Source: Flavobacterium flavigenum (GTDB lineage Bacteria; Bacteroidota; Bacteroidia; Flavobacteriales; Flavobacteriaceae). From it: a stretch of DNA of 64,000 nucleotides. The notes below the pieces were generated by a model. That model saw only the letters and a program-made list of their open reading frames with translations. It had not been told where the DNA came from and ran no database searches. Shown piece after piece: positions 17,722 to 27,459 of this stretch (positions within the stretch are counted from its first letter, which is position 1; each line of letters begins with the position of its first letter). Both the position numbers and the translations under genes were made by a program. The DNA lies in the NCBI RefSeq assembly GCF_027111255.2, contig NZ_CP114285.2:5208001-5272000 (forward strand), written 5' to 3'.

Positions 17722-18601
17722 AATATAAAATTTGATAAAATAAAAATATAACTGGTGCTACAAATATAACACTATCTAATCGATCTAAAATACCTCCATG
17801 TCCGGGCATGATGGTACCACTGTCCTTTACATCTGCTATTCTTTTAAATTTTGATTCGATCAAGTCACCAATTGTTCCAAAAATACTGGCAATTAAAGCA
17901 ATAATCGTCCAAATCAAAATAGATCTGCTGCTGAATTCAGGATTGGGCTGAATGTAAAATTTTGAAATCAAAAAGCCTGCAAAAGCAGCAAAAACAACCC
18001 CGCCAAGAAAACCTTCTATCGTTTTTTTAGGCGAAATACGTTCAAATAATTTATGTTTTCCAATTGATTTTCCAACTAAATAAGCAAATGTATCATTTGT
18101 CCAGATCAAAATAAATAATCCAATAATTATTTTTGGATTATAATCATTAGTTCCAAAAGAAATTTTAATGATAAAAACAAATGGCAAGGTAATGTATCCA
18201 AGTAAATAAAGGTATTTGGAAGAAGTACTTACTTTCTGTACATTGTCGTAAAATAAGAATAAAATGCATTTTATAGCGATAACAATAGTAACAGCCAGAA
18301 GTATTAAATCGAGTTGTTGAGTATTGGTATCTAGATTTAAGTTTAAATGAAACGAATCTTCTAAAAATAAAGCAGTTTGTTTATTGTAGTGACTTAATAG
18401 TATAATACTCGAGTATAATAAAATACTGAAAAGAATGGAAAAGACTTTATTGAGGTTAACTAAGTTACTGAATTCATAAACAGTAATGAGTAGAAAAATG
18501 CCAAACAGGATAATAAAGCTTTCTGTAGAAAACAAAATAGAAGTTAGTAGTAAAGCAATATAAACAGCACCAGAAATGGTCCTCTTGAGTGTTTCATTCA
18601 T
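17711..18601 (-). CDS. cdsA: Phosphatidate cytidylyltransferase
   Basis: Forms CDP-diacylglycerol from phosphatidic acid and CTP, the branch point for all phospholipids. The 296-residue integral membrane protein has about eight helices, the motif ISPKKTIEGFLGG and the CdsA signature KDSGTIMPGHGGILDRLDS at about 259-277. It starts 1 base after the LUD gene stop and overlaps psd, so these genes form one transcription unit. Confidence 0.93.
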   Translation of the reverse strand: MNETLKRTISGAVYIALLLTSILFSTESFIILFGIFLLITVYEFSNLVNLNKVFSILFSILLYSSIILLSHYNKQTALFLEDSFHLNLNLDTNTQQLDLILLAVTIVIAIKCILFLFYDNVQKVSTSSKYLYLLGYITLPFVFIIKISFGTNDYNPKIIIGLFILIWTNDTFAYLVGKSIGKHKLFERISPKKTIEGFLGGVVFAAFAGFLISKFYIQPNPEFSSRSILIWTIIALIASIFGTIGDLIESKFKRIADVKDSGTIMPGHGGILDRLDSVIFVAPVIFLFYQILYYVS

Positions 18602-18602
18602 C

Positions 18603-19208
18603 TTAAAGGTCCTCTAAGAGCAACAAGTATAAATTTTTTGCAACACTTCCGTATTGAGTAAAATCTTCTTCTTTTGCTTTTTCGAAATATTTTATTGTAG
18701 TAATATTTGTAGGGTAATCTCGTTCGTATTTTCTTTTTATAGCGCTCAGGCCATCACTTTTCATAGGTAGTATTTGGCTTGTTGTTGCTATTATGACAAT
18801 ATTAGCAGGTAATTCGTTTGGTTTGTCTTGCCTAATTTGTTTTGATGAAAATAAAATTGAACCTTCATCAGCAATAAGATTTTCACAGGACGCTAATAAG
18901 AATTTTGGATTTTTAGGGGAAATATAGAGCAATTTATTTTCTTCTAATAAATGAAAAAGAGCAGGTTCGTAACATAAAACCTCATTTTCAAACCAGTCAT
19001 TTTCTTCTAAAATATTTTCAAATTGTTCTTCTACTTCCTGTTTGTTTTCGCAATATAAAAATTTACCTCCATTTTTTTTAAAATTAAAAATGAATTGTTC
19101 ATCTATTGACAAATGACTGTTTGGAGTAGGATTATTTCCATATTCACTTTCATTTTCTTCATCAGATGAAGTATTGGCAGAACCAAATATTTTTTTGAAA
19201 AAACTCAT
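18603..19208 (-). CDS. LUD-domain protein (LutC-like)
   Basis: The 201-residue protein has an acidic, low-complexity N-terminus (SSDEENESEYGNN) and then a LUD (lactate utilisation) domain: NKQEVEEQFENILEENDWFE, CENLIADEGSILFSSKQIR and VIIATTSQILPMKSDGLSAI. LutC-like proteins belong to the LutABC lactate oxidation system, but here no lutA or lutB is nearby and the gene is the first of the cdsA-psd operon, a flavobacterial arrangement. The actual role is unknown. Confidence 0.75.
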   Translation of the reverse strand: MSFFKKIFGSANTSSDEENESEYGNNPTPNSHLSIDEQFIFNFKKNGGKFLYCENKQEVEEQFENILEENDWFENEVLCYEPALFHLLEENKLLYISPKNPKFLLASCENLIADEGSILFSSKQIRQDKPNELPANIVIIATTSQILPMKSDGLSAIKRKYERDYPTNITTIKYFEKAKEEDFTQYGSVAKNLYLLLLEDL

Positions 19209-19245
19209 TTTATGTGAAATACTTTACATGTTAATTGAAAACGTT

Positions 19246-19253
19246 CAAAGATA
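19246..19253 (-). promoter_or_regulatory. Promoter of the LUD-cdsA-psd-ACBP-SOD operon
   Basis: TATCTTTG on the minus strand matches TAnnTTTG exactly, 37 bases before the LUD ATG. It begins right at the T-run of the ftsH terminator, so the end of one unit and the start of the next are fused. A TTTG sits 14 bases upstream, closer than the usual spacing. Confidence 0.5.
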
Positions 19254-19255
19254 AA

Positions 19256-19294
19256 AAAATCTTAATTCAAAAGGGTATTTTGAATTAAGATTTT
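19256..19294 (-). terminator. ftsH terminator
   Basis: AAAATCTTAATTCAAAA (19256-19272) and its exact inverse (19278-19294) form a 17-bp stem with a 5-base loop, followed on the minus strand by seven T. Confidence 0.85.
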
Positions 19295-19323
19295 AAAAAA
19301 TATTACTTAATGTATCGAATAAT

Positions 19324-21249
<1,926 letters not shown>

Positions 21250-21267
21250 TATTAGAGAAAGTTTCTT

Positions 21268-21639
21268 TTAGTATTTGTTTTCGATTGTAGTTATTTTGGC
21301 GTCACCCCAAAGGCTTTCGATATTATAGTATTCACGAATATGCTTTTGAAAAACATGTACCACGATGTGCACATAATCCATAAGAACCCATTCTGCATTA
21401 TCGGTTCCTTCTACATGCCATGGTTTATCTTTTAAGTCTTTCGACACTGTTTTCTGAATGGAGTTTACTATAGCGTTAACCTGTGTGTTTGAACTTCCGT
21501 TACAAATTACGAAATAGTCACAAACTGCCGTTTCTATTTCTCTTAAGTCCAGAATATCGATATCATTTCCTTTTACTTCTTCAATCCCTTTGATTATGTT
21601 CGCCAACAGAACATCATTATTAATAGTCTTTTTCGCCAT
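21268..21639 (-). CDS. rsfS: Ribosome silencing factor RsfS
   Basis: Binds ribosomal protein L14 and blocks subunit joining during starvation. The 123-residue protein has the DUF143 core: ILDLREIETAVCDYFVICNG, STQVNAIVNSIQKTV, KPWHVEGTDNAEWVLMDYVH and VVHVFQKHIREYYNIESLWG. Complete. First gene of rsfS-ftsH, divergent from birA. Confidence 0.95.
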   Translation of the reverse strand: MAKKTINNDVLLANIIKGIEEVKGNDIDILDLREIETAVCDYFVICNGSSNTQVNAIVNSIQKTVSKDLKDKPWHVEGTDNAEWVLMDYVHIVVHVFQKHIREYYNIESLWGDAKITTIENKY

Positions 21640-21655
21640 GAATTATATTTATGAA

Positions 21656-21689
21656 TTTGTAAAGTTACCAAAATTTGTCATTATTTTTG
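21656..21689 (+). promoter_or_regulatory. birA promoter
   Basis: TTTG (21656-21659) and TATTTTTG (21682-21689) with a 22-base spacer fit the Bacteroidetes -33/-7 consensus. The ATG follows 42 bases later. The divergent rsfS promoter candidate TAACTTTA (minus strand, 21660-21667) lies inside the spacer. Confidence 0.5.
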
Positions 21690-21731
21690 AACCTTAACAA
21701 AATATTAAATTAAGTTATTAAAATTATTTTA

Positions 21732-22460
21732 ATGAAACTAATCAAACTCGATGCCATAGATTCAACAAATGACTTTCTTAAGGCATTATCCAGTCAGGAT
21801 GAAATAGATAATTTCACAGTGGTAACAGCTGAAAATCAGACAAAAGGCAAAGGGCAAATGGGTGCCAAATGGGTTTCTGCGGCCGGTAAAAACTTAATTA
21901 TGAGTGTTTTGGTTAAAGATTTTTTATTTGATACGGAAAAGGTTTTTGATCTGAGTTTAATAGTTTCATTGAGTGTAATCGAAACATTAAAAGAATTAGA
22001 TATTCCTCATTTAAGTATTAAATGGTCTAACGACATTATGTCATATAACAAGAAAATAGGTGGCATACTTATTGAAAACACTCTAAAAAGTGATGGCAGA
22101 ATCGTGTCAGTAGTTGGGTTAGGATTGAATGTTAATCAGACGAATTTTGAACATTTGCCACATGCATCATCATTAAAAGTAATTTGTAATAAGGAATTTG
22201 ATAAAGAATCCCTTCCTTTTTTAATCATTGAGAAAATAAAACAAAAAATAGGATTATGGGAAAATAATTCTGCTTTGTATCAGCAAGAATATTTCAATTT
22301 CTTATTCAGAAAAGGAGTGCCAATGCCATTTAAGAATCTTCACAATAAAAATTTCATGGGAATTATTCAGGGTGTTTCTCCAATCGGAAAGCTTCAGGTT
22401 TTACTTGAAGATGATTCTATTGCTGAATTTGAAATAAAGGAGATTCAAATGCTTTATTAG
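21732..22460 (+). CDS. birA: Biotin--[acetyl-CoA-carboxylase] ligase (class I, no HTH)
   Basis: Attaches biotin to the carrier protein of acetyl-CoA carboxylase. The 242-residue protein begins IKLDAIDSTNDFLKAL, then has the biotinyl-AMP loop GKGQMGAKW (39-47), IKWSNDIMSYNKKIGGILIE with the catalytic Lys, and VVGLGLNVNQ. It lacks the N-terminal DNA-binding domain of E. coli BirA, so it is a ligase only. It converges on the SRPBCC gene. Confidence 0.93.
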   Translation: MKLIKLDAIDSTNDFLKALSSQDEIDNFTVVTAENQTKGKGQMGAKWVSAAGKNLIMSVLVKDFLFDTEKVFDLSLIVSLSVIETLKELDIPHLSIKWSNDIMSYNKKIGGILIENTLKSDGRIVSVVGLGLNVNQTNFEHLPHASSLKVICNKEFDKESLPFLIIEKIKQKIGLWENNSALYQQEYFNFLFRKGVPMPFKNLHNKNFMGIIQGVSPIGKLQVLLEDDSIAEFEIKEIQMLY

Positions 22461-22516
22461 TCCGATTTGGTTACTTACTTAAAGTATATATTACAAAATT
22501 ATTGCATAAATGAAAA

Positions 22517-22542
22517 AAAGTCCAATCGTTAGACTGGACTTT
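22517..22542. terminator. Terminator between birA and SRPBCC gene
   Basis: AAAGTCCA (22517-22524) pairs with TGGACTTT (22535-22542), with an A-run before it. It can act for both converging units. Confidence 0.65.
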
Positions 22543-22573
22543 CATTTATAATTCACAACTAATAATTCGATTA

Positions 22574-22966
22574 TTAAAGTTTATTCATATTATTGGCTAA
22601 AGTTTCAATAAACTTACTGATTGGACCTTTAACCATCATGGCCATCATGGCGTTAAATTCACCTTCAAAAAATAACTGAACAGCACTTTCTGAATCCGAA
22701 ATACTATCAATATTTGAAATTAAAGTAAAAGGAAGCTTATCACTTGCAGCACCCAAAACGATTTTATTAGGAGCTATTTTGTCTTTCATTTTAAGTTTTA
22801 TTTCCGGCATCCCTTTTAGTCCAAAAATAAAAGCATCTTCCCCGGTTACTTCAAATTTAGCTATATTATCCGGCATTAATTTTTCAAAACTCTTTACATC
22901 AGACAGTAAACCAAATAATTCCTGGGCTGATTTCTGAACGGTAACTTTTGGACTTTCTAAGTTCAT
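22574..22966 (-). CDS. SRPBCC (START-like) family protein
   Basis: The 130-residue protein opens with VTVQKSAQELFGLLSDVKSF and MPDNIAKFEVTGEDAFIFGL, and ends KGPISKFIETLANNMNKL, the pattern of SRPBCC/polyketide-cyclase-like barrels with a long C-terminal helix. Ligand unknown. It follows pyrE on the same strand by 63 bases, an order shared by flavobacteria, and is likely co-transcribed. Confidence 0.8.
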   Translation of the reverse strand: MNLESPKVTVQKSAQELFGLLSDVKSFEKLMPDNIAKFEVTGEDAFIFGLKGMPEIKLKMKDKIAPNKIVLGAASDKLPFTLISNIDSISDSESAVQLFFEGEFNAMMAMMVKGPISKFIETLANNMNKL

Positions 22967-23029
22967 TTTGTTTTATCGTTTTTTATTATTTTTCTGGTAA
23001 AGTTCCTAAAAGGCAGATTAGACCTTATA

Positions 23030-23674
23030 TTATTCCTGTCTCCACGTTGAAGGACTAACACTCCAGTCTTGTAAAGTTGTTTGCTGATCTTCACTAATAT
23101 ATTGTTTCTGAACAGCTAAACTTAATAAGTTTTCATAATTACTCAATGTAAATAAATCAATATTTGCATTTTTGAAATTTTCTTCAGCAACACTAAAACC
23201 ATAAGTAAAAATGGCTGCCATCCCTTTAATATTTGCACCTTCATTACGTAAAGCTTCTACAGCCATAAGACTGCTGTTACCAGTGCTGATTAAATCTTCG
23301 ACAACAATAACATTCTGACCTTTTTGCAAAAAGCCTTCAACCTGATTTTGTCTTCCGTGTTTTTTCGGTTCAGGGCGTACATATACAAATGGTAATCCAA
23401 GGCTTTCCGCAACAAGAATCCCAATTCCAATAGCTCCTGTAGCAACTCCTGCAATAACATCTGGCTTGCCAAATTGTTTTTCTATGTTTTTCGCAAATTC
23501 ATCACGAATGTAATTTCGGATAATTGGAAATGAAAGAATTAATCTGTTGTCACAATAAATAGGTGATTTCCATCCGGAAGCCCATGTAAAAGGATTTTCT
23601 GGATTCAATTTAATTGCATTTATTTGCAAAAGCAATTCTGCTGTTTTTTCGGCGGTATCTTTATTAAAAATCAT
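23030..23674 (-). CDS. pyrE: Orotate phosphoribosyltransferase
   Basis: Makes orotidine monophosphate from orotate and PRPP. The 214-residue protein (MIFNKDTAEKTAELLLQINA onward) has SGWKSPIYCDNR, KHGRQNQVEGF and the PRPP loop VIVVEDLISTGNSS. I place the start at 23674. The frame can be extended to 23707, but the perfect promoter at 23679-23708 excludes that and homologues begin MIFN. The -7 box ends 4 bases before the ATG, so the mRNA is likely leaderless. The start codon is only 7 bases from that of the divergent Nudix gene. Confidence 0.95.
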   Translation of the reverse strand: MIFNKDTAEKTAELLLQINAIKLNPENPFTWASGWKSPIYCDNRLILSFPIIRNYIRDEFAKNIEKQFGKPDVIAGVATGAIGIGILVAESLGLPFVYVRPEPKKHGRQNQVEGFLQKGQNVIVVEDLISTGNSSLMAVEALRNEGANIKGMAAIFTYGFSVAEENFKNANIDLFTLSNYENLLSLAVQKQYISEDQQTTLQDWSVSPSTWRQE

Positions 23675-23678
23675 AGTA

Positions 23679-23708
23679 CAAATGTATAAAGTTTTTGTGA
23701 ACGACAAA
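23679..23708 (-). promoter_or_regulatory. pyrE promoter inside the Nudix gene
   Basis: On the minus strand TTTG (23708-23705), an 18-base spacer and TACATTTG (23686-23679) form a full-consensus Bacteroidetes promoter. It covers the ATG (23682) and first eight codons of the Nudix gene. Confidence 0.65.
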
Positions 23709-24305
23709 CCACTTTTTTTGACAAATGAAATCTCAAAAGAGACTAATTTTCAATTGTTCCTGTTGGAGAGTATTGATATAGAGCAGCTTATTGTGAAAAT
23801 ATTTCAAAATAAAATTCAAAAGGCCTATTTATACCATCCCGACGAGAAGGAAATAATGAAGACGCTAAAAGCCAAAATACCTGTAAATAAAGCCGGAGGA
23901 GGTTTTGTTTATAATAAAAAAGGTGAAGTTTTGTTTATTTTTAGAAACGGAAAATGGGACTTGCCAAAGGGTGGGACCGAAAAAGGAGAGGAGATTGAAC
24001 AAACTGCTATGCGCGAAGTTGAGGAAGAAACAGGAGTTAATCAACTCCGAATTACAAATAAACTCCAAAAAACCTATCATGTTTTTAAACGCAACGGAAA
24101 ATATAAATTAAAAATCACACATTGGTTTGAGATGTACTCTGATTTTGAAGGAACACCTCAAGGGCAACTAGAAGAGGGTATCGAAAAAGTAGCGTGGCTA
24201 AATCCGGAACAAATCAAAGAAGCGCTTAAAAATTCTTATGAAAACATTAAATTATTGTTTGAAGAGGAAGGAAAACCAATTTTTAAAATTCCAGACTCTA
24301 ATTAA
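23682..24305 (+). CDS. Nudix hydrolase
   Basis: The 207-residue protein has a 65-residue N-terminal region (MYKVFVNDKPLFLTNEISKE) and a Nudix domain. The box is complete: GGTEKGEEIEQTAMREVEEE followed by TGV (about 108-130), matching G-x5-E-x7-REVxEExGV. These enzymes cleave nucleoside diphosphates linked to another moiety; the substrate cannot be inferred. It is divergent from pyrE with interlocked promoters (candidate TATCTTTA at 23656-23663, inside pyrE), which hints at joint control of nucleotide metabolism. Confidence 0.9.
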   Translation: MYKVFVNDKPLFLTNEISKETNFQLFLLESIDIEQLIVKIFQNKIQKAYLYHPDEKEIMKTLKAKIPVNKAGGGFVYNKKGEVLFIFRNGKWDLPKGGTEKGEEIEQTAMREVEEETGVNQLRITNKLQKTYHVFKRNGKYKLKITHWFEMYSDFEGTPQGQLEEGIEKVAWLNPEQIKEALKNSYENIKLLFEEEGKPIFKIPDSN

Positions 24306-24324
24306 TTATCATGACGTGCCACCA

Positions 24325-24373
24325 TTTATCAAAAGCCCCAATCAACTTTGCGTTCATTGGGGCTTTTGATAAA
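24325..24373 (+). terminator. Very strong hairpin after the Nudix gene
   Basis: TTTATCAAAAGCCCCAAT (24325-24342) and its exact inverse (24356-24373) form an 18-bp stem with a 13-base loop. There is no T-run after it; the stem's own T-rich right arm may serve. It could also be part of the repeat that follows. Confidence 0.6.
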
Positions 24374-24744
24374 TGCTGTCGGGCTATCCGCGCTACTTAG
24401 GTAGCTTGCTTCTATCCCTCACGCGAAGTTTTAGAATTTGTTTTGAGTTTTTTGCTGTCAGATTATTGGAAGTATGTGAAAAACTCTCTGATATTTCTTT
24501 GTATTTAAAACCGTAAAATAATTTCTTGGTTATGTAATTGATTTTTTTGTCCTTTAAAGTATATATAATATGATATTTACATGGGTTTTTCATAAATATA
24601 CAAAATGTTTGTAATTGTAATCTAATTGTGCTTTCGATTAGAAAATAGCGTGTTCAAAAATACAAACGTAATAATATGCATTAATTTAAATCATCAGTAT
24701 TTCAGCCTGAAACCTGAAACGAGAAAACCTGAAACAAATTTACC
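24374..24744. other. Intergenic stretch with repeat-like GC-rich block
   Basis: Bases 24374-24425 are GC-richer than their surroundings and include the small dyad GCTAC-TTAG-GTAGC and the phrase TGCTGTCGGGCTATCCGCGC, which resembles interspersed repeats of flavobacterial genomes. The minus-strand open frame over 24393-24593 has no family look and ends inside this block, so I do not call it. At 24706-24735 CCTGAAAC occurs three times. Nothing else is seen. Confidence 0.4.
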
Positions 24745-24752
24745 TACTTTTG
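24745..24752 (+). promoter_or_regulatory. Helicase promoter -7 element, leaderless start
   Basis: TACTTTTG matches TAnnTTTG exactly and ends 4 bases before the helicase ATG, so transcription would start at or next to the start codon. Confidence 0.5.
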
Positions 24753-24756
24753 CAAA

Positions 24757-26106
24757 ATGAATAAAAAACAACATCCAGTCAATATACTTTCGAATTTAGG
24801 AATTGAGAACCTGAATGAAATGCAGGAAATGGCACAAGATGCTATTTTAAATGAAAACAATGTTTTATTGCTTTCCCCAACAGGTTCGGGAAAAACATTA
24901 GCCTTTCTGCTTCCGGTTTTGGAATTATTACAGCACGAAATTTTATCAGTTCAATGTTTAATTTTGGTTCCGTCCCGTGAACTTGGATTACAAATTGAGC
25001 AAGTCTGGAAAAAAATGGGTACCAGTTATAAAGTAAATATTTGCTATGGCGGACATTCGATTGATACAGAAATTAAAAACTTAAGCAATCCGCCTGCTGT
25101 TTTAATTGGAACTCCTGGGAGAATAGCAGATCATATTGACAGAGAAACTTTTCGCACAGATAAAATTCAGACTCTAATTCTGGATGAATTCGATAAGTCA
25201 CTGCAATTGGGTTTTCATGAGCAAATGTCTTTTATTATTGGAAGATTACCAAAAGTGAATAAAAGAGTTTTAGTTTCTGCAACTTCAGATATTGAAATTC
25301 CGAAATACACCAGAGTAGTAAATCCAACCATTTTAGATTTTATTCCGGAAGAAGAGGAAAAAGCAAATCTTTCGTTGAAAATGGTAGTTTCGCCTCTTAA
25401 AGATAAATTAGAAAGCTTATTTAATTTGATTTGTTCCTTAAAATCACAGTCGGCTATTATATTTTGTAATCATCGCGATGCTGCCGAACGTATTAGTGAT
25501 ACTTTAAATGAAAAAGGGATTTATTCAGTTTACTATCACGGTGGTATGGATCAGGAGGAACGGGAACGTGCTTTAATTCAGTTTAGAAACGGAAGCATGA
25601 GTTATTTAATTACTACCGATTTAGCCGCTCGTGGGCTGGATATTCCGGAGATGAAACACGTCATTCATTATCATTTGCCTTTAAAAGAAGATGAATTTAC
25701 CCATCGTAATGGTCGTACCGCACGTATGCAGGCTTCAGGAACAGCTTACATTATTATGCACGAAAGTGAGAAAAAAATGGATTATATTGATTATGGAATC
25801 GAAATCCTCAATGTAGAAAATGCTGCTGTTCTGCCAAAACCTCCTGAATTTCAAACTGTTTATATCAGTGGAGGAAAAAAAACAAAACTGAATAAGTTTG
25901 ATATCGTCGGTTTCTTTTTGCAAAAAGGAAAACTGGAAAAAGATGATTTGGGTTTAATTGAAGTGAAAGATTTCGTTTCGTTTGCAGCTGTAAATTATAA
26001 CAAAGTGAAAGATTTAATTAAAAATGTAAAAGATGAGAAGATGAAAGGAAAGAAATTTAAAATTGAGGTTGCGAGAAAAGTTGTAAAAAAAGAAGAGGGC
26101 AGATAA
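24757..26106 (+). CDS. DEAD-box-like RNA helicase
   Basis: The 449-residue protein has the two RecA-like domains of DEAD-box helicases: Q-motif region with EMQEMAQDAI, Walker A PTGSGKT (41-47), PSRELGLQ, GTPGRIADHI, motif II DEFD (142-145; DEAD is varied to DEFD), motif III SAT (173-175), YYHGGMDQEERERAL, TTDLAARGLDIPEM and HRNGRTAR. The last about 90 residues (KLNKFDIVGFFLQKGKLEKD onward) resemble the DbpA-type RNA-binding domain that targets 23S rRNA, so a ribosome-assembly role is plausible. It ends in a Lys/Glu-rich tail. Confidence 0.92.
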   Translation: MNKKQHPVNILSNLGIENLNEMQEMAQDAILNENNVLLLSPTGSGKTLAFLLPVLELLQHEILSVQCLILVPSRELGLQIEQVWKKMGTSYKVNICYGGHSIDTEIKNLSNPPAVLIGTPGRIADHIDRETFRTDKIQTLILDEFDKSLQLGFHEQMSFIIGRLPKVNKRVLVSATSDIEIPKYTRVVNPTILDFIPEEEEKANLSLKMVVSPLKDKLESLFNLICSLKSQSAIIFCNHRDAAERISDTLNEKGIYSVYYHGGMDQEERERALIQFRNGSMSYLITTDLAARGLDIPEMKHVIHYHLPLKEDEFTHRNGRTARMQASGTAYIIMHESEKKMDYIDYGIEILNVENAAVLPKPPEFQTVYISGGKKTKLNKFDIVGFFLQKGKLEKDDLGLIEVKDFVSFAAVNYNKVKDLIKNVKDEKMKGKKFKIEVARKVVKKEEGR

Positions 26107-26331
26107 ATAAATGTTTTGTTTTTTAACTCAAGTTAAAAAATATATTCTAAATATTGAATTTAATACCTGATGTAATTTATTGATTTTTAAAAAGTTAATT
26201 ATTTTTTGTTCTTTGTTTGTGAAAAAATATATAAAATTCACAATTTAATGTTAATCAAAGTATAGTTTTAGAAGTAATTTTTCATAATTTCGGCGATTAT
26301 TAATAGTATAAAAATTAACCCCAAAGTCATT

Positions 26332-26781
26332 ATGAAAAAGATTATTACCCTTGCCGTTTTACTTTTTAGTTTTGTATCATTTGCACAGATTAAAGTACTT
26401 GAAACTGTACCTGTTGAAAAATTAGGAAAAGTAAACAACAACTACATTCAAAAAATTGGAGATGAATATACTGTTTATTATACTAGTATTGTGAGTGATG
26501 ATGACGATTCTTCAAGCTTAAGAAAATTCTCTTTTAAAAACGTAAATAACGACTATGCAAGTCTTTATAGTATCATTATGAATGGTTTTAATGCGACTCC
26601 CTTATATGATATTAAATTAGAATTGCCTAACAACTATATTTGGTTGCATTACACAGGAAATACTCTTCCTGAAAAAGCTACAGTTCAGTTTATGGTTTCA
26701 AGCAAAGATGCTTCTTCAGGTTCAAGCAATGTTTCTGAGCCTTTCGTAAAAGATCAGATCAATAAATTATTTCAAAAATAA
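26332..26781 (+). CDS. Hypothetical secreted protein
   Basis: The 149-residue protein has a clear signal peptide (KKIITLAVLLFSFVSFAQ, cut after residue 19) and an acidic/serine run DDDDSSS near residue 60. No known domain is recognised. No lipobox and no T9SS domain, so probably periplasmic. It has an upstream gap of 225 bases (AT-rich, no clear promoter) and is closed by a hairpin. Confidence 0.75.
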   Translation: MKKIITLAVLLFSFVSFAQIKVLETVPVEKLGKVNNNYIQKIGDEYTVYYTSIVSDDDDSSSLRKFSFKNVNNDYASLYSIIMNGFNATPLYDIKLELPNNYIWLHYTGNTLPEKATVQFMVSSKDASSGSSNVSEPFVKDQINKLFQK

Positions 26782-26803
26782 TTTGCTTTAAAATAAAATT
26801 TTT

Positions 26804-26838
26804 AAAGAGGCTATTCAGTTTTTTGAATAGCCTTTTTT
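26804..26838. terminator. Terminator after secreted protein gene
   Basis: GGCTATTCA (26809-26817) pairs with TGAATAGCC (26824-26832), flanked by A-run and T-run; usable by both converging genes. Confidence 0.8.
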
Positions 26839-26862
26839 GATTATAAATATTTCTAAAAAGTA

Positions 26863-27378
26863 TTATTTTCTAAAATTCTTATGATTGTGTTTTCGCTTGT
26901 AATGGGTTTGTTTCAAGTGTTTTTTGTCTTCAGAAATCACACTAATTGTACCGTCAATTTCAAGCATGCACAGTTTAACGTCATTAAAGTGTTCTAAGCC
27001 ATGTTCTCGCATTGCTTCTTTTAATTCATCGTTGGAAATGTCTAATTTACTTAAAGTTGTAAAATCAAGTTTTCCATCATGAATCAATACTTCGGGCTTA
27101 TCTAGAAGTAAATCGCCAATAAGCTTGTATTTGTGTGTCAATTTTTTAATTATAAAGTTGATTACAAACAAGACCAAAGCAGCTACCAAACCTCCCCAAA
27201 GACTGGTGTCTGTGCCTACCATTGCGTTTTGAACGGAATTACTAATTAGTAAAATCAGAATAATGTCAGCAGTGTTTAATTGGGATAGCTCTTTTTTGCC
27301 GAATATTCGTATAGCAATTGTCATAAAAAAATAGACGGCAGCACTTCTTAAAATGATGTCTAAATAAGGGAAATGCAT
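26863..27378 (-). CDS. DUF421/YetF-family membrane protein
   Basis: The 171-residue protein has three N-terminal helices (about 8-25, 37-54, 60-80), with RIFGKKELSQLNTADIILIL and LISNSVQNAMVG. A YetF beta domain follows: PEVLIHDGKLD and a core ending CMLEIDGTISVI. The C-terminal tail is rich in Lys and His (KQTHYKRKHNHKNFRK). Function of the family is not settled. It lies downstream of the RimB-RimK gene but behind a terminator. Confidence 0.85.
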   Translation of the reverse strand: MHFPYLDIILRSAAVYFFMTIAIRIFGKKELSQLNTADIILILLISNSVQNAMVGTDTSLWGGLVAALVLFVINFIIKKLTHKYKLIGDLLLDKPEVLIHDGKLDFTTLSKLDISNDELKEAMREHGLEHFNDVKLCMLEIDGTISVISEDKKHLKQTHYKRKHNHKNFRK

Positions 27379-27399
27379 ATTTTTTATTTTAAAGTTAAC

Positions 27400-27439
27400 A
27401 AAAAAGCCTTGTCAAAGTTTAAAACTGACAAAGCTTTTT
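27400..27439 (-). terminator. Terminator of RimB-RimK gene
   Basis: AAAAAGCCTTGTCA (27400-27413) pairs with TGACAAAGCTTTTT (27426-27439) with one mismatch; T-run on the minus strand. Confidence 0.7.
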
Positions 27440-27459
27440 AAATATCTGTATGTTTTAAC

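Noticed and set aside
23675-23707. Earlier start for pyrE, overlapping the Nudix gene
   Set aside because: The region is occupied by a full-consensus promoter, and PyrE homologues start at MIFN.
24393-24593. Minus-strand open frame of 66 codons
   Set aside because: No family resemblance, rich in Lys/Asn as expected for AT-rich noise, and its end falls in the repeat-like block.
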